A stretch of 64,000 nucleotides of DNA from Dermacentor variabilis (GCF_050947875.1 NW_027460408.1:1-64000), one strand, 5' to 3'; positions 19,603-33,944 are shown, counted from the stretch's first letter. The notes: a model not told the origin generated them from the letters alone. Program-made: numbers and translations.

Positions 19603-22600
19603 AGGCATGCTTTTCACGTCGTTTGGTAGAAATCCACGCGCGCGTTTGCCAAAAAGCACCATTTGCATGCCTATCGTGTGGTTTTGCAGAAAACTGAGTC
19701 CGCGTCTACCAAAAGATGCATGCGCATGCTTAAAACGCGTTTTGGCACAAATCCATGTGCGGGTACTAAAAAGAGCAGCATCGCATGCTTTTCACGTCGT
19801 TTGGTAGAAATCCACACGCGCGTTCTGCCAAAAGCACCATTTGCATGCCTATCGTGTGGTTTTGCAGAAAACTGCGTCTACCAAAAGATGCATGCGCATG
19901 CTTAAAACGCGTTTTGGCACAAATCCATGTGCGGATGTTAAAAGAGCAGCATCGGCATGCTTTTCACGTCGTTTGTAGAAATCCACGCGCGCGTTCTGCC
20001 AAAAGCACCATTTGCATGCATATCGTGTGGTTTTGCAGAAAACTGCGTCCGCGTCTACCAAAAGATGCATGTGCATGCCTAAAAACGCGTTTTGGCACAA
20101 ATCCATGTGCGGATGTTAAAAAGAGCAGCATCGGCATGCTTTTCACGTCGTTTGGTAGAAATCCACGCGCGCGTTCTGCCAAAAGCACCATTTGCATGCA
20201 TATCGTGTGGTTTTGCAGAAAAACTGCGTCCGCGTCTACCAAAAGATGCATGCGCATGCTTAAAACGCGTTTTTGGCACAAATCCATGTGCGGGTGCTAA
20301 AAAGAGCAGCATCGGCATGCTTTTCACGTCGTTTGGTAGAAATCCACACGCGCGTTCTGCCAAAAGCACCATTTGCATGCCTATCGTGTGGTTTTGCAGA
20401 AAACTGCGTCCGCGTCTACCAAAAGATGCATGCGCATGCTTAAAACGCGCTTTGGCACAAATCCATGTGCGGGTGCTAAAAAGAGCAGCATCGGCATGCT
20501 TTTCACGTCGTTTGGTAGAAATCCACACGCGCGTTCTGCCAAAAGCACCATTTGCATGCATATCGTGTGGTTTTGCAGAAAACTGCGTCCGCGTCTACCA
20601 AAAGATGCATGCGCATGCTTAAAACGCGTTTTGGCACAAATCCATGTGCGGGTGCTAAAAAGAGCAGCATCGGCATGCTTTTCACGTCGTTTGGTAGAAA
20701 TCCACCACGCGTTCTGCCAAAAGCACCATTTGCATGCATATCGTGTGGTTTTGCAGAAAACTGCGTCCGCGTCTACCAAAAGATGCATGTGCATGCTAAA
20801 AACGCGTTTTGGCACAAATCCATGTGCGGTGCTAAAAAGAGCAGCATCGGCATGCTTTTCACGTCGTTTGGTAGAAATCCACGCGCGCGTTCTGCCAAAA
20901 GCACCATTTGCATGCCTATCGTGTGGTTTTGCAGAAAACTGCGTCCGCGTCTACCAAAAGATGCATGCGCATGCTTAAAACGCGTTTTGGCACAAATCCA
21001 TGTGCGGATGTTAAAAAGAGCAGCATCGGCATGCTTTTCACGTCGTTTGGTAGAAATCCACGCGCGCGTTCTGCCAAAAGCACCATTTGCATGCATATCG
21101 TGTGGTTTTGCAGAAAACTGCGTCCGCGTCTACCAAAAGATGCATGCGCATGCTTAAAACGCGTTTTGCACAAATCCATGTGCGGGTGCTAAAAAGAGCA
21201 GCATCGGCATGCTTTTCACGTCGTTTGGTAGAAATCCACACGCGCGTTCTGCCAAAAGCACCATTTGCATGCCTATCGTGTGGTTTTGCAGAAAACTGCG
21301 TCCGCGTCTACCAAAAGATGCATGCGCATGCTTAAAACGCGCTTTGGCACAAATCCATGTGCGGATGTTAAAAAGAGCAGCATCGGCATGCTTTTCACGT
21401 CGTTTGGTAGAAATCCACGCGCGCGTTCTGCCAAAAGCACCATTTGCATGCATATCGTGTGGTTTTGCAGAAAACTGCGTCCGCGTCTACCAAAAGATGC
21501 ATGCGCATGCTTAAAACGCGTTTTGGCACAAATCCATGTGCGGGTGCTAAAAAGAGCAGCATCGGCATGCTTTTCACGTCGTTTGGTAGAAATCCACGCG
21601 CGCGTTCTGCCAAAAGCACCATTTGCATGCATATCGTGTGGTTTTGCAGAAAACTGCGTCCGCGTCTACCAAAAGATGCATGCGCATGCTTAAAACCGCG
21701 TTTTGGCACAAATCCATGTGCGGGTGCTAAAAAGAGCAGCATCGGCATGCTTTTCACGTCGTTTGGTAGAAATCCACACGTGCGTTCTGCCAAAAGCACC
21801 ATTTGCATGCCTATCGTGTGGTTTTGCAGAAAACTGCGTCCGCGTCTACCAAAAGATGCATGCGCATGCTTAAAACGCGCTTTGGCACAAATCCATGTGC
21901 GGATGTTAAAAGAGCAGCATCGGCATGCTTTTCACGTCGTTTGGTAGAAATCCACGCGCGCGTTCTGCCAAAAGCACCATTTGCATGCATATCGTGTGGT
22001 TTTGCAGAAAACTGCGTCCGCGTCTACCAAAAAGATGCATGCTCATGCTTAAAACGCGTTTTGGCACAAATCCATGTGCGGGTGCTAAAAAGAGCAGCAT
22101 CGGCATGCTTTTCACGTCGTTTGGTAGAAATGCACACGCGCGTTCTGCAAAAGCACCATTTGCATGCATATCGTGTGGTTTTGCAGAAAACTGCGTCCGC
22201 GTCTACCAAAAGATGCATGCGCATGCTTAAAACGCACTTTGGCACAAATGCATGTGCGGGTGCTAAAAAGAGCAGCATCGGCATGCTTTTCACGTCGTTT
22301 GGTAGAAATCCACGCGCGCGTTCTGCCAAAAGCACCATTTGCATGCCTATCGTGTGGTTTTGCAGAAAACTGAGTCCGCGTCTACCAAAAGATGCATGCG
22401 CATGCTTAAAACGCGTTTTGGCACAAATCCATGTGCGGGTGCTAAAAGAGCAGCATCGGCATGCTTTTCACGTCGTTTGGTAGAAATCCACGCGCGCGTT
22501 CTGCCAAAAGCACCATTTGCATGCCTATCGTGTGGTTTTGCAGAAAACTGAGTCCGCGTCTACCAAAAGATGCATGCGCATGCTTAAAACGCGTTTTGGC

Positions 22601-25100
22601 ACAAATCCATGTGCGGGTACTAAAAAGAGCAGCATCGGCATGCTTTTCACGTCGTTTGGTAGAAATCCACACGCGCGTTCTGCCAAAAGCACCATTTGCA
22701 TGCCTATCGTGTGGTTTTGCAGAAAACTGCGTCTACCAAAGATGCATGCGCATGCTTAAAACGCGTTTTGGCACAAATCCATGTGCGGATGTTAAAAAGA
22801 GCAGCATCGGCATGCTTTTCACGTCGTTTGGTAGAAATCCACGCGCGCGTTCTGCCAAAAGCACCATTTGCATGCATATCGTGTGGTTTTGCAGAAAACT
22901 GCGTCCGCGTCTACCAAAAGATGCATGTGCATGCTAAAAACGCGTTTTGGCACAAATCCATGTGCGGATGTTAAAAAGAGCAGCATCGGCATGCTTTTCA
23001 CGTCGTTTGGTAGAAATCCACGCGCGCGTTCTGCCAAAAGCACCATTTGCATGCATATCGTGTGGTTTTTGCAGAAAACTGCGTCCGCGTCTACCAAAAG
23101 ATGCATGCGCATGCTTAAAACGCGTTTTGGCACAAATCCATGTGCGGGTGCTAAAAAGAGCAGCATCGGCATGCTTTTCACGTCGTTTGGTAGAAATCCA
23201 CACGCGCGTTCTGCCAAAAGCACCATTTGCATGCCTATCGTGTGGTTTTGCAGAAAACTGCGTCCGCGTCTACCAAAAGATGCATGCGCATGCTTAAAAC
23301 GCGCTTTGGCACAAATCCATGTGCGGGTGCTAAAAAGAGCAGCATCGGCATGCTTTTCACGGTCGTTTGGTAGAAATCCACACGCGCGTTCTGCCAAAAG
23401 CACCATTTGCATGCATATCGTGTGGTTTTGCAGAAAACTGCGTCCGCGTCTACCAAAAGATGCATGCGCATGCTTAAAAACGCGTTTTGGCACAAATCCA
23501 TGTGCGGGTGCTAAAAAGAGCAGCATCGGCATGCTTTTCACGTCGTTTGGTAGAAATCCACACGCGTTCTGCCAAAAGCACCATTTGCTTGCATATCGTG
23601 TGGTTTTGCAGAAAACTGCGTCCGCGTCTACCAAAAGATGCATGTGCATGCTAAAAACGCGTTTTGGCACAAATCCATGTGCGGGTGCTAAAAAGAGCAG
23701 CATCGGCATGCTTTTCACGTCGTTTGGTAGAAATCCACGCGCGCGTTCTGCCAAAAGCACCATTTGCATGCCTATCGTGTGGTTTTGCAGAAAACTGCGT
23801 CCGCGTCTACCAAAGATGCATGCGCATGCTTAAAACGCGTTTTGGCACAAATCCATGTGCGGATGTTAAAAAGAGCAGCATCGGCATGCTTTTCACGTCG
23901 TTTGGTAGAAATCCACGCGCGCGTTCTGCCAAAAGCACCATTTGCATGCATATCGTGTGGTTTGCAGAAAACTGCGTCCGCGTCTACCAAAAGATGCATG
24001 CGCATGCTTAAAAACGCGTTTTGGCACAAATCCATGTGCGGGTGCTAAAAAGAGCAGCATCGCATGCTTTTCACGTCGTTTGGTAGAAATCCACACGCGC
24101 GTTCTGCCAAAAGCACCATTTGCATGCCTATCGTGTGGTTTTGCAGAAAACTGCGTCCGCGTCTACCAAAAGATGCATGCGCATGCTTAAAACGCGCTTT
24201 GGCACAAATCCATGTGCGGATGTTAAAAAGAGCAGCATCGGCATGCTTTTCACGTCGTTTGGTAGAAATCCACGCGCGCGTTCTGCCAAAAGCACCATTT
24301 GCCATGCATATCGTGTGGTTTTGCAGAAAACTGCGTCCGCGTCTACCAAAAGATGCATGCGCATGCTTAAAACGCGTTTTGGCACAAATCCATGTGCGGG
24401 TGCTAAAAAGAGCAGCATCGGCATGCTTTTCACGTCGTTTGGTAGAAATCCACGCGCGCGTTCTGCCAAAAGCACCATTTGCATGCATATCGTGTGGTTT
24501 TGCAGAAAACTGCGTCCGCGTCTACCAAAAGATGCATGCGCATGCTTAAAACGCGTTTTGGCACAAATCCATGTGCGGGTGCTAAAAAGAGCAGCATCGG
24601 CATGCTTTTCACGTCGTTTGGTAGAAATCCACACGTGCGTTCTGCCAAAAGCACCATTTGCATGCCTATCGTGTGGTTTTGCAGAAAACTGCGTCCGCGT
24701 CTACCAAAAGATGCATGCGCATGCTTAAAACGCGCTTTGGCACAAATCCATGTGCGGATTTTAAAAAGAGCAGCATCGGCATGCTTTTCACGTCGTTTGG
24801 TAGAAATCCACACGCGCGTTCTGCCAAAAGCACCATTTGCATGCATATCGTGTGGTTTTGCAGAAAACTGCGTCCGCGTCTACCAAAAGATGCATGCGCA
24901 TGCTTAAAACGCGCTTTGGCACAAATCCATGTGCGGGTGCTAAAAAGAGCAGCATCGGCATGCTTTTCACGTCGTTTGGTAGAAATCCACACGCGCGTTC
25001 TGCCAAAAGCACCATTTGCATGCATATCGTGTGGTTTTGCAGAAAACTGCGTCCGCGTCTACCAAAAGATGCATGCGCATGCTTAAAACGCACTTTGCAC
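19603..25100. other. Indel-rich patch 2 (probable consensus errors)
   Basis: About 25 single-base indels in 5.5 kb, such as GCGTTTGCC (19,645), ATCGCATG (19,783 and 24,061), GTTTGTAG (19,975), CAGAAAAACTG (20,220), GTTTTTGG (20,270), CCACCACGCG (20,702), GCGGTGCT (20,827), AAAACCGCG (21,695), CACGGTCG (23,360), TTGCCATGC (24,301) and CTTTGCAC (25,094). The patch stops at about 25,100 and the next 9 kb is clean. It covers two successive ~16-monomer HOR copies, recognisable from the marker cassette near 19,315 and 21,990, which match 32.8-35.5 kb. Confidence 0.7.
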
Positions 25101-26095
25101 AAATGCATGTGCGGGTGCTAAAAAGAGCAGCATCGGCATGCTTTTCACGTCGTTTGGTAGAAATCCACGCGCGCGTTCTGCCAAAAGCACCATTTGCATG
25201 CCTATCGTGTGGTTTTGCAGAAAACTGAGTCCGCGTCTACCAAAAGATGCATGCGCATGCTTAAAACGCGTTTTGGCACAAATCCATGTGCGGGTGCTAA
25301 AAAGAGCAGCATCGGCATGCTTTTCACGTCGTTTGGTAGAAATCCACACGCGCGTTCTGCCAAAAGCACCATTTGCATGCCTATCGTGTGGTTTTGCAGA
25401 AAACTGCGTCCGCGTCTACCAAAAGATGCATGCGCATGCTTAAAACGCGCTTTGGCACAAATCCATGTGCGGATGTTAAAAAGAGCAGCATCGGCATGCT
25501 TTTCACGTCGTTTGGTAGAAATCCACGCGCGCGTTCTGCCAAAAGCACCATTTGCATGCATATCGTGTGGTTTTGCAGAAAACTGCGTCCGCGTCTACCA
25601 AAAGATGCATGCGCATGCTTAAAACGCACTTTGGCACAAATCCATGTGCGGGTGCTAAAAAGAGCAGCATCGGCATGCTTTTCACGTCGTTTGGTAGAAA
25701 TCCACGCGCGCGTTCTGCCAAAAGCACCATTTGCATGCCTATCGTGTGGTTTTGCAGAAAACTGAGTCCGCGTCTACCAAAAGATGCATGCGCATGCTTA
25801 AAACGCGTTTTGGCACAAATCCATGTGCGGGTGCTAAAAAGAGCAGCATCGGCATGCTTTTCACGTCGTTTGGTAGAAATCCACACGCGCGTTCTGCCAA
25901 AAGCACCATTTGCATGCCTATCGTGTGGTTTTGCAGAAAACTGCGTCCGCGTCTACCAAAAGATGCATGCGCATGCTTAAAACGCGCTTTGGCACAAATC
26001 CATGTTCGGATGTTAAAAAGAGCAGCATCGGCATGCTTTTCACGTCGTTTGGTAGAAATCCACGCGCGCGTTCTGCCAAAAGCACCATTTGCATG
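25023..26095 (+). repeat. 537-bp three-monomer tandem duplication
   Basis: The order CGCACTTTG(G)C, CTGAGTCC, then a 68C monomer occurs at about 25,090-25,560 and again 537 bp later. The two copies differ in that the second third monomer has GTTCGGATGTT where the first has GTGCGGATGTT. The first mark of the marker cassette is missing from both. Confidence 0.78.
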
Positions 26096-27888
26096 CATAT
26101 CGTGTGGTTTTGCAGAAAACTGCGTCCGCGTCTACCAAAAGATGCATGCGCATGCTTAAAACGCGTTTTGGCACAAATCCATGTGCGGGTGCTAAAAAGA
26201 GCAGCATCGGCATGCTTTTCACGTCGTTTGGTAGAAATCCACACGCGCGTTCTGCCAAAAGCACCATTTTCATGCATATCGTGTGGTTTTGCAGAAAACT
26301 GCGTCCGCGTCTACCAAAAGATGCATGCGCATGCTTAAAACGCGTTTTGGCACAAATCCATGTGCGGGTGCTAAAAAGAGCAGCATCGGCATGCTTTTCA
26401 CGTCGTTTGGTAGAAATCCACACGCGCGTTCTGCCAAAAGCACCATTTGCATGCCTATCGTGTGGTTTTGCAGAAAACTGCGTCCGCGTCTACCAAAAGA
26501 TGCATGCGCATGCTTAAAACGCGCTTTGGCACAAATCCATGTGCGGATGTTAAAAAGAGCAGCATCGGCATGCTTTTCACGTCGTTTGGTAGAAATCCAC
26601 GCGCGCGTTCTGCCAAAAGCACCATTTGCATGCATATCGTGTGGTTTTGCAGAAAACTGCGTCCGCGTCTACCAAAAGATGCATGCGCATGCTTAAAACG
26701 CGTTTTGGCACAAATCCATGTGCGGGTGCTAAAAAGAGCAGCATCGGCATGCTTTTCACGTCGTTTGGTAGAAATCCACACGCGCGTTCTGCAAAAAGCA
26801 CCATTTGCATGCCTATCGTGTGGTTTTGCAGAAAACTGCGTCCGCGTCTACCAAAAGATGCATGCGCATGCTTAAAACGCGCTTTGGCACAAATCCATGT
26901 GCGGATGTTAAAAAGAGCAGCATCGGCATGCTTTTCACGTCGTTTGGTAGAAATCCACGCGCGCGTTCTGCCAAAAGCACCATTTGCATGCATATCGTGT
27001 GGTTTTGCAGAAAACTGCGTCCGCGTCTACCAAAAGATGCATGCGCATGCTTAAAACGCGTTTTGGCACAAATCCATGTGCGGGTGCTAAAAAGAGCAGC
27101 ATCGGCATGCTTTTCACGTCGTTTGGTAGAAATCCACACGCGCGTTCTGCAAAAAGCACCATTTGCATGCCTATCGTGTGGTTTTGCAGAAAACTGCGTC
27201 CGCGTCTACCAAAAGATGCATGCGCATGCTTAAAACGCGCTTTGGCACAAATCCATGTTCGGATGTTAAAAAGAGCAGCATCGGCATGCTTTTCACGTCG
27301 TTTGGTAGAAATCCACGCGCGCGTTCTGCCAAAAGCACCATTTGCATGCATATCGTGTGGTTTTGCAGAAAACTGCGTCCGCGTCTACCAAAAGATGCAT
27401 GCTCATGCTTAAAACGCGTTTTGGCACAAATCCATGTGCGGGTGCTAAAAAGAGCAGCATCGGCATGCTTTGCACGTCGTTTGGTAGAAATGCACACGCG
27501 CGTTCTGCCAAAAGCACCATTTGCATGCATATCGTGTGGTTTTGCAGAAAACTGCGTCCGCGTCTACCAAAAGATGCATGCGCATGCTTAAAACGCACTT
27601 TGGCACAAATCCATGTGCGGGTGCTAAAAAGAGCAGCATCGGCATGCTTTTCACGTCGTTTGGTAGAAATCCACGCGCGCGTTCTGCCAAAAGCACCATT
27701 TGCATGCCTATCGTGTGGTTTTGCAGAAAACTGAGTCCGCGTCTACCAAAAGATGCATGCGCATGCTTAAAACGCGTTTTGGCACAAATCCATGTGCGGG
27801 TACTAAAAAGAGCAGCATCGGCATGCTTTTCACGTCGTTTGGTAGAAATCCACACGCGCGTTCTGCCAAAAGCACCATTTGCATGCCT

Positions 27889-28061
27889 ATCGTGTGGTTT
27901 TGCAGAAAACTGCGTCTACCAAAAGATGCATGCGCATGCTTAAAACGCGTTTTGGCACAAATCCATGTGCGGATGTTAAAAAGAGCAGCATCGGCATGCT
28001 TTTCACGTCGTTTGGTAGAAATCCACGCGCGCGTTCTGCCAAAAGCACCATTTGCATGCAT
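27889..28061 (+). repeat. 173-bp monomer with a six-base deletion
   Basis: ACTGCGTCTACC replaces the usual ACTGCGTCCGCGTCTACC at 27,910, a loss of six bases between the direct repeats CGTC. The same short monomer occurs near 14,335, 19,874, 22,729, 32,918, 43,829, 45,434 and 47,754. Each time it directly follows a monomer with GCGGGTACT, so all eight descend from one event and spread by block duplication. Confidence 0.92.
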
Positions 28062-30388
28062 ATCGTGTGGTTTTGCAGAAAACTGCGTCCGCGTCTACCA
28101 AAAGATGCATGTGCATGCTAAAAACGCGTTTTGGCACAAATCCATGTGCGGATGTTAAAAAGAGCAGCATCGGCATGCTTTTCACGTCGTTTGGTAGAAA
28201 TCCACGCGCGCGTTCTGCCAAAAGCACCATTTGCATGCATATCGTGTGGTTTTGCAGAAAACTGCGTCCGCGTCTACCAAAAGATGCATGCGCATGCTTA
28301 AAACGCGTTTTGGCACAAATCCATGTGCGGGTGCTAAAAAGAGCAGCATCGGCATGCTTTTCACGTCGTTTGGTAGAAATCCACGCGCGCGTTCTGCCAA
28401 AAGCACCATTTGCATGCATATCGTGTGGTTTTGCAGAAAACTGCGTCCGCGTCTACCAAAAGATGCATGCTCATGCTTAAAACGCGTTTTGGCACAAATC
28501 CATGTGCGGGTGCTAAAAAGAGCAGCATCGGCATGCATTTCACGTCGTTTGGTAGAAATGCACACGCGCGTTCTGCCAAAAGCACCATTTGCATGCATAT
28601 CGTGTGGTTTTGCAGAAAACTGCGTCCGCGTCTACCAAAAGATGCATGCGCATGCTTAAAACGCGTTTTGGCACAAATCCATGTGCGGGTGCTAAAAAGA
28701 GCAGCATCGGCATGCTTTTCACGTCGTTTGGTAGAAATCCACGCGCGCGTTCTGCCAAAAGCACCATTTGCATGCCTATCGTGTGGTTTTGCAGAAAACT
28801 GAGTCCGCGTCTACCAAAAGATGCATGCGCATGCTTAAAACGCGTTTTGGCACAAATCCATGTGCGGGTGCTAAAAAGAGCAGCATCGGCATGCTTTTCA
28901 CGTCGTTTGGTAGAAATCCACACGCGCGTTCTGCCAAAAGCACCATTTGCATGCCTATCGTGTGGTTTTGCAGAAAACTGCGTCCGCGTCTACCAAAAGA
29001 TGCATGCGCATGCTTAAAACGCGCTTTGGCACAAATCCATGTTCGGATGTTAAAAAGAGCAGCATCGGCATGCTTTTCACGTCGTTTGGTAGAAATCCAC
29101 GCGCGCGTTCTGCCAAAAGCACCATTTGCATGCATATCGTGTGGTTTTGCAGAAAACTGCGTCCGCGTCTACCAAAAGATGCATGCGCATGCTTAAAACG
29201 CGTTTTGGCACAAATCCATGTGCGGGTGCTAAAAAGAGCAGCATCGGCATGCTTTTCACGTCGTTTGGTAGAAATCCACACGCGCGTTCTGCCAAAAGCA
29301 CCATTTTCATGCATATCGTGTGGTTTTGCAGAAAACTGCGTCCGCGTCTACCAAAAGATGCATGCGCATGCTTAAAACGCGTTTTGGCACAAATCCATGT
29401 GCGGGTGCTAAAAAGAGCAGCATCGGCATGCTTTTCACGTCGTTTGGTAGAAATCCACACGCGCGTTCTGCCAAAAGCACCATTTGCATGCCTATCGTGT
29501 GGTTTTGCAGAAAACTGCGTCCGCGTCTACCAAAAGATGCATGCGCATGCTTAAAACGCGCTTTGGCACAAATCCATGTGCGGATGTTAAAAAGAGCAGC
29601 ATCGGCATGCTTTTCACGTCGTTTGGTAGAAATCCACGCGCGCGTTCTGCCAAAAGCACCATTTGCATGCATATCGTGTGGTTTTGCAGAAAACTGCGTC
29701 CGCGTCTACCAAAAGATGCATGCGCATGCTTAAAACGCGTTTTGGCACAAATCCATGTGCGGGTGCTAAAAAGAGCAGCATCGGCATGCTTTTCACGTCG
29801 TTTGGTAGAAATCCACACGCGCGTTCTGCAAAAAGCACCATTTGCATGCCTATCGTGTGGTTTTGCAGAAAACTGCGTCCGCGTCTACCAAAAGATGCAT
29901 GCGCATGCTTAAAACGCGCTTTGGCACAAATCCATGTTCGGATGTTAAAAAGAGCAGCATCGGCATGCTTTTCACGTCGTTTGGTAGAAATCCACGCGCG
30001 CGTTCTGCCAAAAGCACCATTTGCATGCATATCGTGTGGTTTTGCAGAAAACTGCGTCCGCGTCTACCAAAAGATGCATGCGCATGCTTAAAACGCGTTT
30101 TGGCACAAATCCATGTGCGGGTGCTAAAAAGAGCAGCATCGGCATGCTTTTCACGTCGTTTGGTAGAAATCCACACGCGCGTTCTGCCAAAAGCACCATT
30201 TGCATGCCTATCGTGTGGTTTTGCAGAAAACTGCGTCCGCGTCTACCAAAAGATGCATGCGCATGCTTAAAACGCGCTTTGGCACAAATCCATGTGCGGA
30301 TGTTAAAAAGAGCAGCATCGGCATGCTTTTCACGTCGTTTGGTAGAAATCCACACGCGCGTTCTGCCAAAAGCACCATTTGCATGCAT

Positions 30389-31283
30389 ATCGTGTGGTTT
30401 TGCAGAAAACTGCGTCCGCGTCTACCAAAAGATGCATGCGCATGCTAAAAACGCGTTTTGGCACAAATCCATGTGCGGATGTTAAAAAGAGCAGCATCGG
30501 CATGCTTTTCACGTCGTTTGGTAGAAATCCACACGCGCGTTCTGCCAAAAGCACCATTTGCATGCATATCGTGTGGTTTTGCAGAAAACTGCGTCCGCGT
30601 CTACCAAAAGATGCATGTGCATGCTAAAAACGCGTTTTGGCACAAATCCATGTGCGGATGTTAAAAAGAGCAGCATCGGCATGCTTTTCACGTCGTTTGG
30701 TAGAAATCCACACGCGCGTTCTGCCAAAAGCACCATTTGCATGCATATCGTGTGGTTTTGCAGAAAACTGCGTCCGCGTCTACCAAAAGATGCATGTGCA
30801 TGCTAAAAACGCGTTTTGGCACAAATCCATGTGCGGATGTTAAAAAGAGCAGCATCGGCATGCTTTTCACGTCGTTTGGTAGAAATCCACACGCGCGTTC
30901 TGCCAAAAGCACCATTTGCATGCATATCGTGTGGTTTTGCAGAAAACTGCGTCCGCGTCTACCAAAAGATGCATGTGCATGCTAAAAACGCGTTTTGGCA
31001 CAAATCCATGTGCGGATGTTAAAAAGAGCAGCATCGGCATGCTTTTCACGTCGTTTGGTAGAAATCCACACGCGCGTTCTGCCAAAAGCACCATTTGCAT
31101 GCATAACGTGTGGTTTTGCAGAAAACTGCGTCCGCGTCTACCAAAAGATGCATGTGCATGCTAAAAACGCGTTTTGGCACAAATCCATGTGCGGATGTTA
31201 AAAAGAGCAGCATCGGCATGCTTTTCACGTCGTTTGGTAGAAATCCACGCGCGCGTTCTGCCAAAAGCACCATTTGCATGCAT
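30389..31283 (+). repeat. Single-type run of 59A monomers
   Basis: Five nearly identical monomers with 59A, 68T and GCGGATGTT; the first is 51C and the last ends 145G. A private CATAACGTG change lies at 31,101. The homologous run at 41.3-42.2 kb has GTTTAAAAG in one monomer where this run has GTTAAAAAG. Confidence 0.83.
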
Positions 31284-33700
31284 ATCGTGTGGTTTTGCAG
31301 AAAACTGCGTCCGCGTCTACCAAAAGATGCATGCGCATGCTTAAAACGCGTTTTGGCACAAATCCATGTGCGGGTGCTAAAAAGAGCAGCATCGGCATGC
31401 TTTTCACGTCGTTTGGTAGAAATCCACACGCGCGTTCTGCCAAAAGCACCATTTGCATGCCTATCGTGTGGTTTTGCAGAAAACTGCGTCCGCGTCTACC
31501 AAAAGATGCATGCGCATGCTTAAAACGCGCTTTGGCACAAATCCATGTGCGGGTGCTAAAAAGAGCAGCATCGGCATGCTTTTCACGTCGTTTGGTAGAA
31601 ATCCACACGCGCGTTCTGCCAAAAGCACCATTTGCATGCATATCGTGTGGTTTTGCAGAAAACTGCGTCCGCGTCTACCAAAAGATGCATGTGCATGCTA
31701 AAAACGCGTTTTGGCACAAATCCATGTGCGGGTGCTAAAAAGAGCAGCATCGGCATGCTTTTCACGTCGTTTGGTAGAAATCCACACGCGCGTTCTGCCA
31801 AAAGCACCATTTGCATTCCTATCGTGTGGTTTTGCAGAAAACTGCGTCCGCGTCTACCAAAAGATGCATGCACATGCTTAAAACGCGCTTTGGCACAAAT
31901 CCATGTGCGGATGTTAAAAAGAGCAGCATCGGCATGCTTTTCACGTCGTTTGGTAGAAATCCACACGCGCGTTCTGCCAAAAGCACCATTTGCATGCCTA
32001 TCGTGTGGTTTTGCAGAAAACTGCGTCCGCGTCTACCAAAAGATGCATGCGCATGCTTAAAACGCGTTTTGGCACAAATCCATGTGCGGGTGCTAAAAAG
32101 AGCAGCATCGGCATGCTTTTCACGTCGTTTGGTAGAAATCCACGCGCGCGTTCTGCCAAAAGCACCATTTGCATGCATATCGTGTGGTTTTGCAGAAAAC
32201 TGCGTCCGCGTCTACCAAAAGATGCATGCGCATGCTTAAAACGCGCTTTGGCACAAATCCATGTGCGGATGTTAAAAAGAGCAGCATCGGCATGCTTTTC
32301 ACGTCGTTTGGTAGAAATCCACGCGCGCGTTCTGCCAAAAGCACCATTTGCATGCATATCGTGTGGTTTTGCAGAAAACTGCGTCCGCGTCTACCAAAAG
32401 ATGCATGCTCATGCTTAAAACGCGTTTTGGCACAAATCCATGTGCGGGTGCTAAAAAGAGCAGCATCGGCATGCTTTTCACGTCGTTTGGTAGAAATGCA
32501 CACGCGCGTTCTGCCAAAAGCACCATTTGCATGCATATCGTGTGGTTTTGCAGAAAACTGCGTCCGCGTCTACCAAAAGATGCATGCGCATGCTTAAAAC
32601 GCACTTTGGCACAAATCCATGTGCGGGTGCTAAAAAGAGCAGCATCGGCATGCTTTTCACGTCGTTTGGTAGAAATCCACGCGCGCGTTCTGCCAAAAGC
32701 ACCATTTGCATGCCTATCGTGTGGTTTTGCAGAAAACTGAGTCCGCGTCTACCAAAAGATGCATGCGCATGCTTAAAACGCGTTTTGGCACAAATCCATG
32801 TGCGGGTACTAAAAAGAGCAGCATCGGCATGCTTTTCACGTCGTTTGGTAGAAATCCACACGCGCGTTCTGCCAAAAGCACCATTTGCATGCCTATCGTG
32901 TGGTTTTGCAGAAAACTGCGTCTACCAAAAGATGCATGCGCATGCTTAAAACGCGTTTTGGCACAAATCCATGTGCGGATGTTAAAAAGAGCAGCATCGG
33001 CATGCTTTTCACGTCGTTTGGTAGAAATCCACGCGCGCGTTCTGCCAAAAGCACCATTTGCATGCATATCGTGTGGTTTTGCAGAAAACTGCGTCCGCGT
33101 CTACCAAAAGATGCATGTGCATGCTAAAAACGCGTTTTGGCACAAATCCATGTGCGGATGTTAAAAAGAGCAGCATCGGCATGCTTTTCACGTCGTTTGG
33201 TAGAAATCCACGAGCGCGTTCTGCCAAAAGCACCATTTGCATGCATATCGTGTGGTTTTGCAGAAAACTGCGTCCGCGTCTACCAAAAGATGCATGCGCA
33301 TGCTTAAAACGCGTTTTGGCACAAATCCATGTGCGGGTGCTAAAAAGAGCAGCATCGGCATGCTTTTCACGTCGTTTGGTAGAAATCCACACGCGCGTTC
33401 TGCCAAAAGCACCATTTGCATGCCTATCGTGTGGTTTTGCAGAAAACTGCGTCCGCGTCTACCAAAAGATGCATGCGCATGCTTAAAACGCGCTTTGGCA
33501 CAAATCCATGTGCGGGTGCTAAAAAGAGCAGCATCGGCATGCTTTTCACGTCGTTTGGTAGAAATCCACACGCGCGTTCTGCCAAAAGCACCATTTGCAT
33601 GCATATCGTGTGGTTTTGCAGAAAACTGCGTCCGCGTCTACCAAAAGATGCATGCGCATGCTTAAAACGCGTTTTGGCACAAATCCATGTGCGGGTGCTA
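30926..33700 (+). repeat. Block D, copy 1 (repeated at 41,837-44,610)
   Basis: Matches 41,837-44,610 at a constant offset of 10,911 bp (61 monomers less 8 bases). Shared marks are GCATTCCTATCG at 31,814/42,725, GATGCATGCACATGC at 31,863/42,774, the marker cassette at 32,358/43,269 and the six-base deletion at 32,918/43,829. Near 33,190 this copy has CACGAGCGCG where the other has CACGCGCGCG. Confidence 0.88.
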
Positions 33701-33944
33701 AAAAGAGCAGCATCGGCATGCTTTTCACGTCGTTTGGTAGAAATCCACACGCGTTCTGCCAAAAGCACCATTTGCATGCATATCGTGTGGTTTTGCAGAA
33801 AACTGCGTCCGCGTCTACCAAAAGATGCATGTGCATGCTAAAAACGCGTTTTGGCACAAATCCATGTGCGGGTGCTAAAAAGAGCAGCATCGGCATGCTT
33901 TTCACGTCGTTTGGTAGAAATCCACGCGCGCGTTCTGCCAAAAG

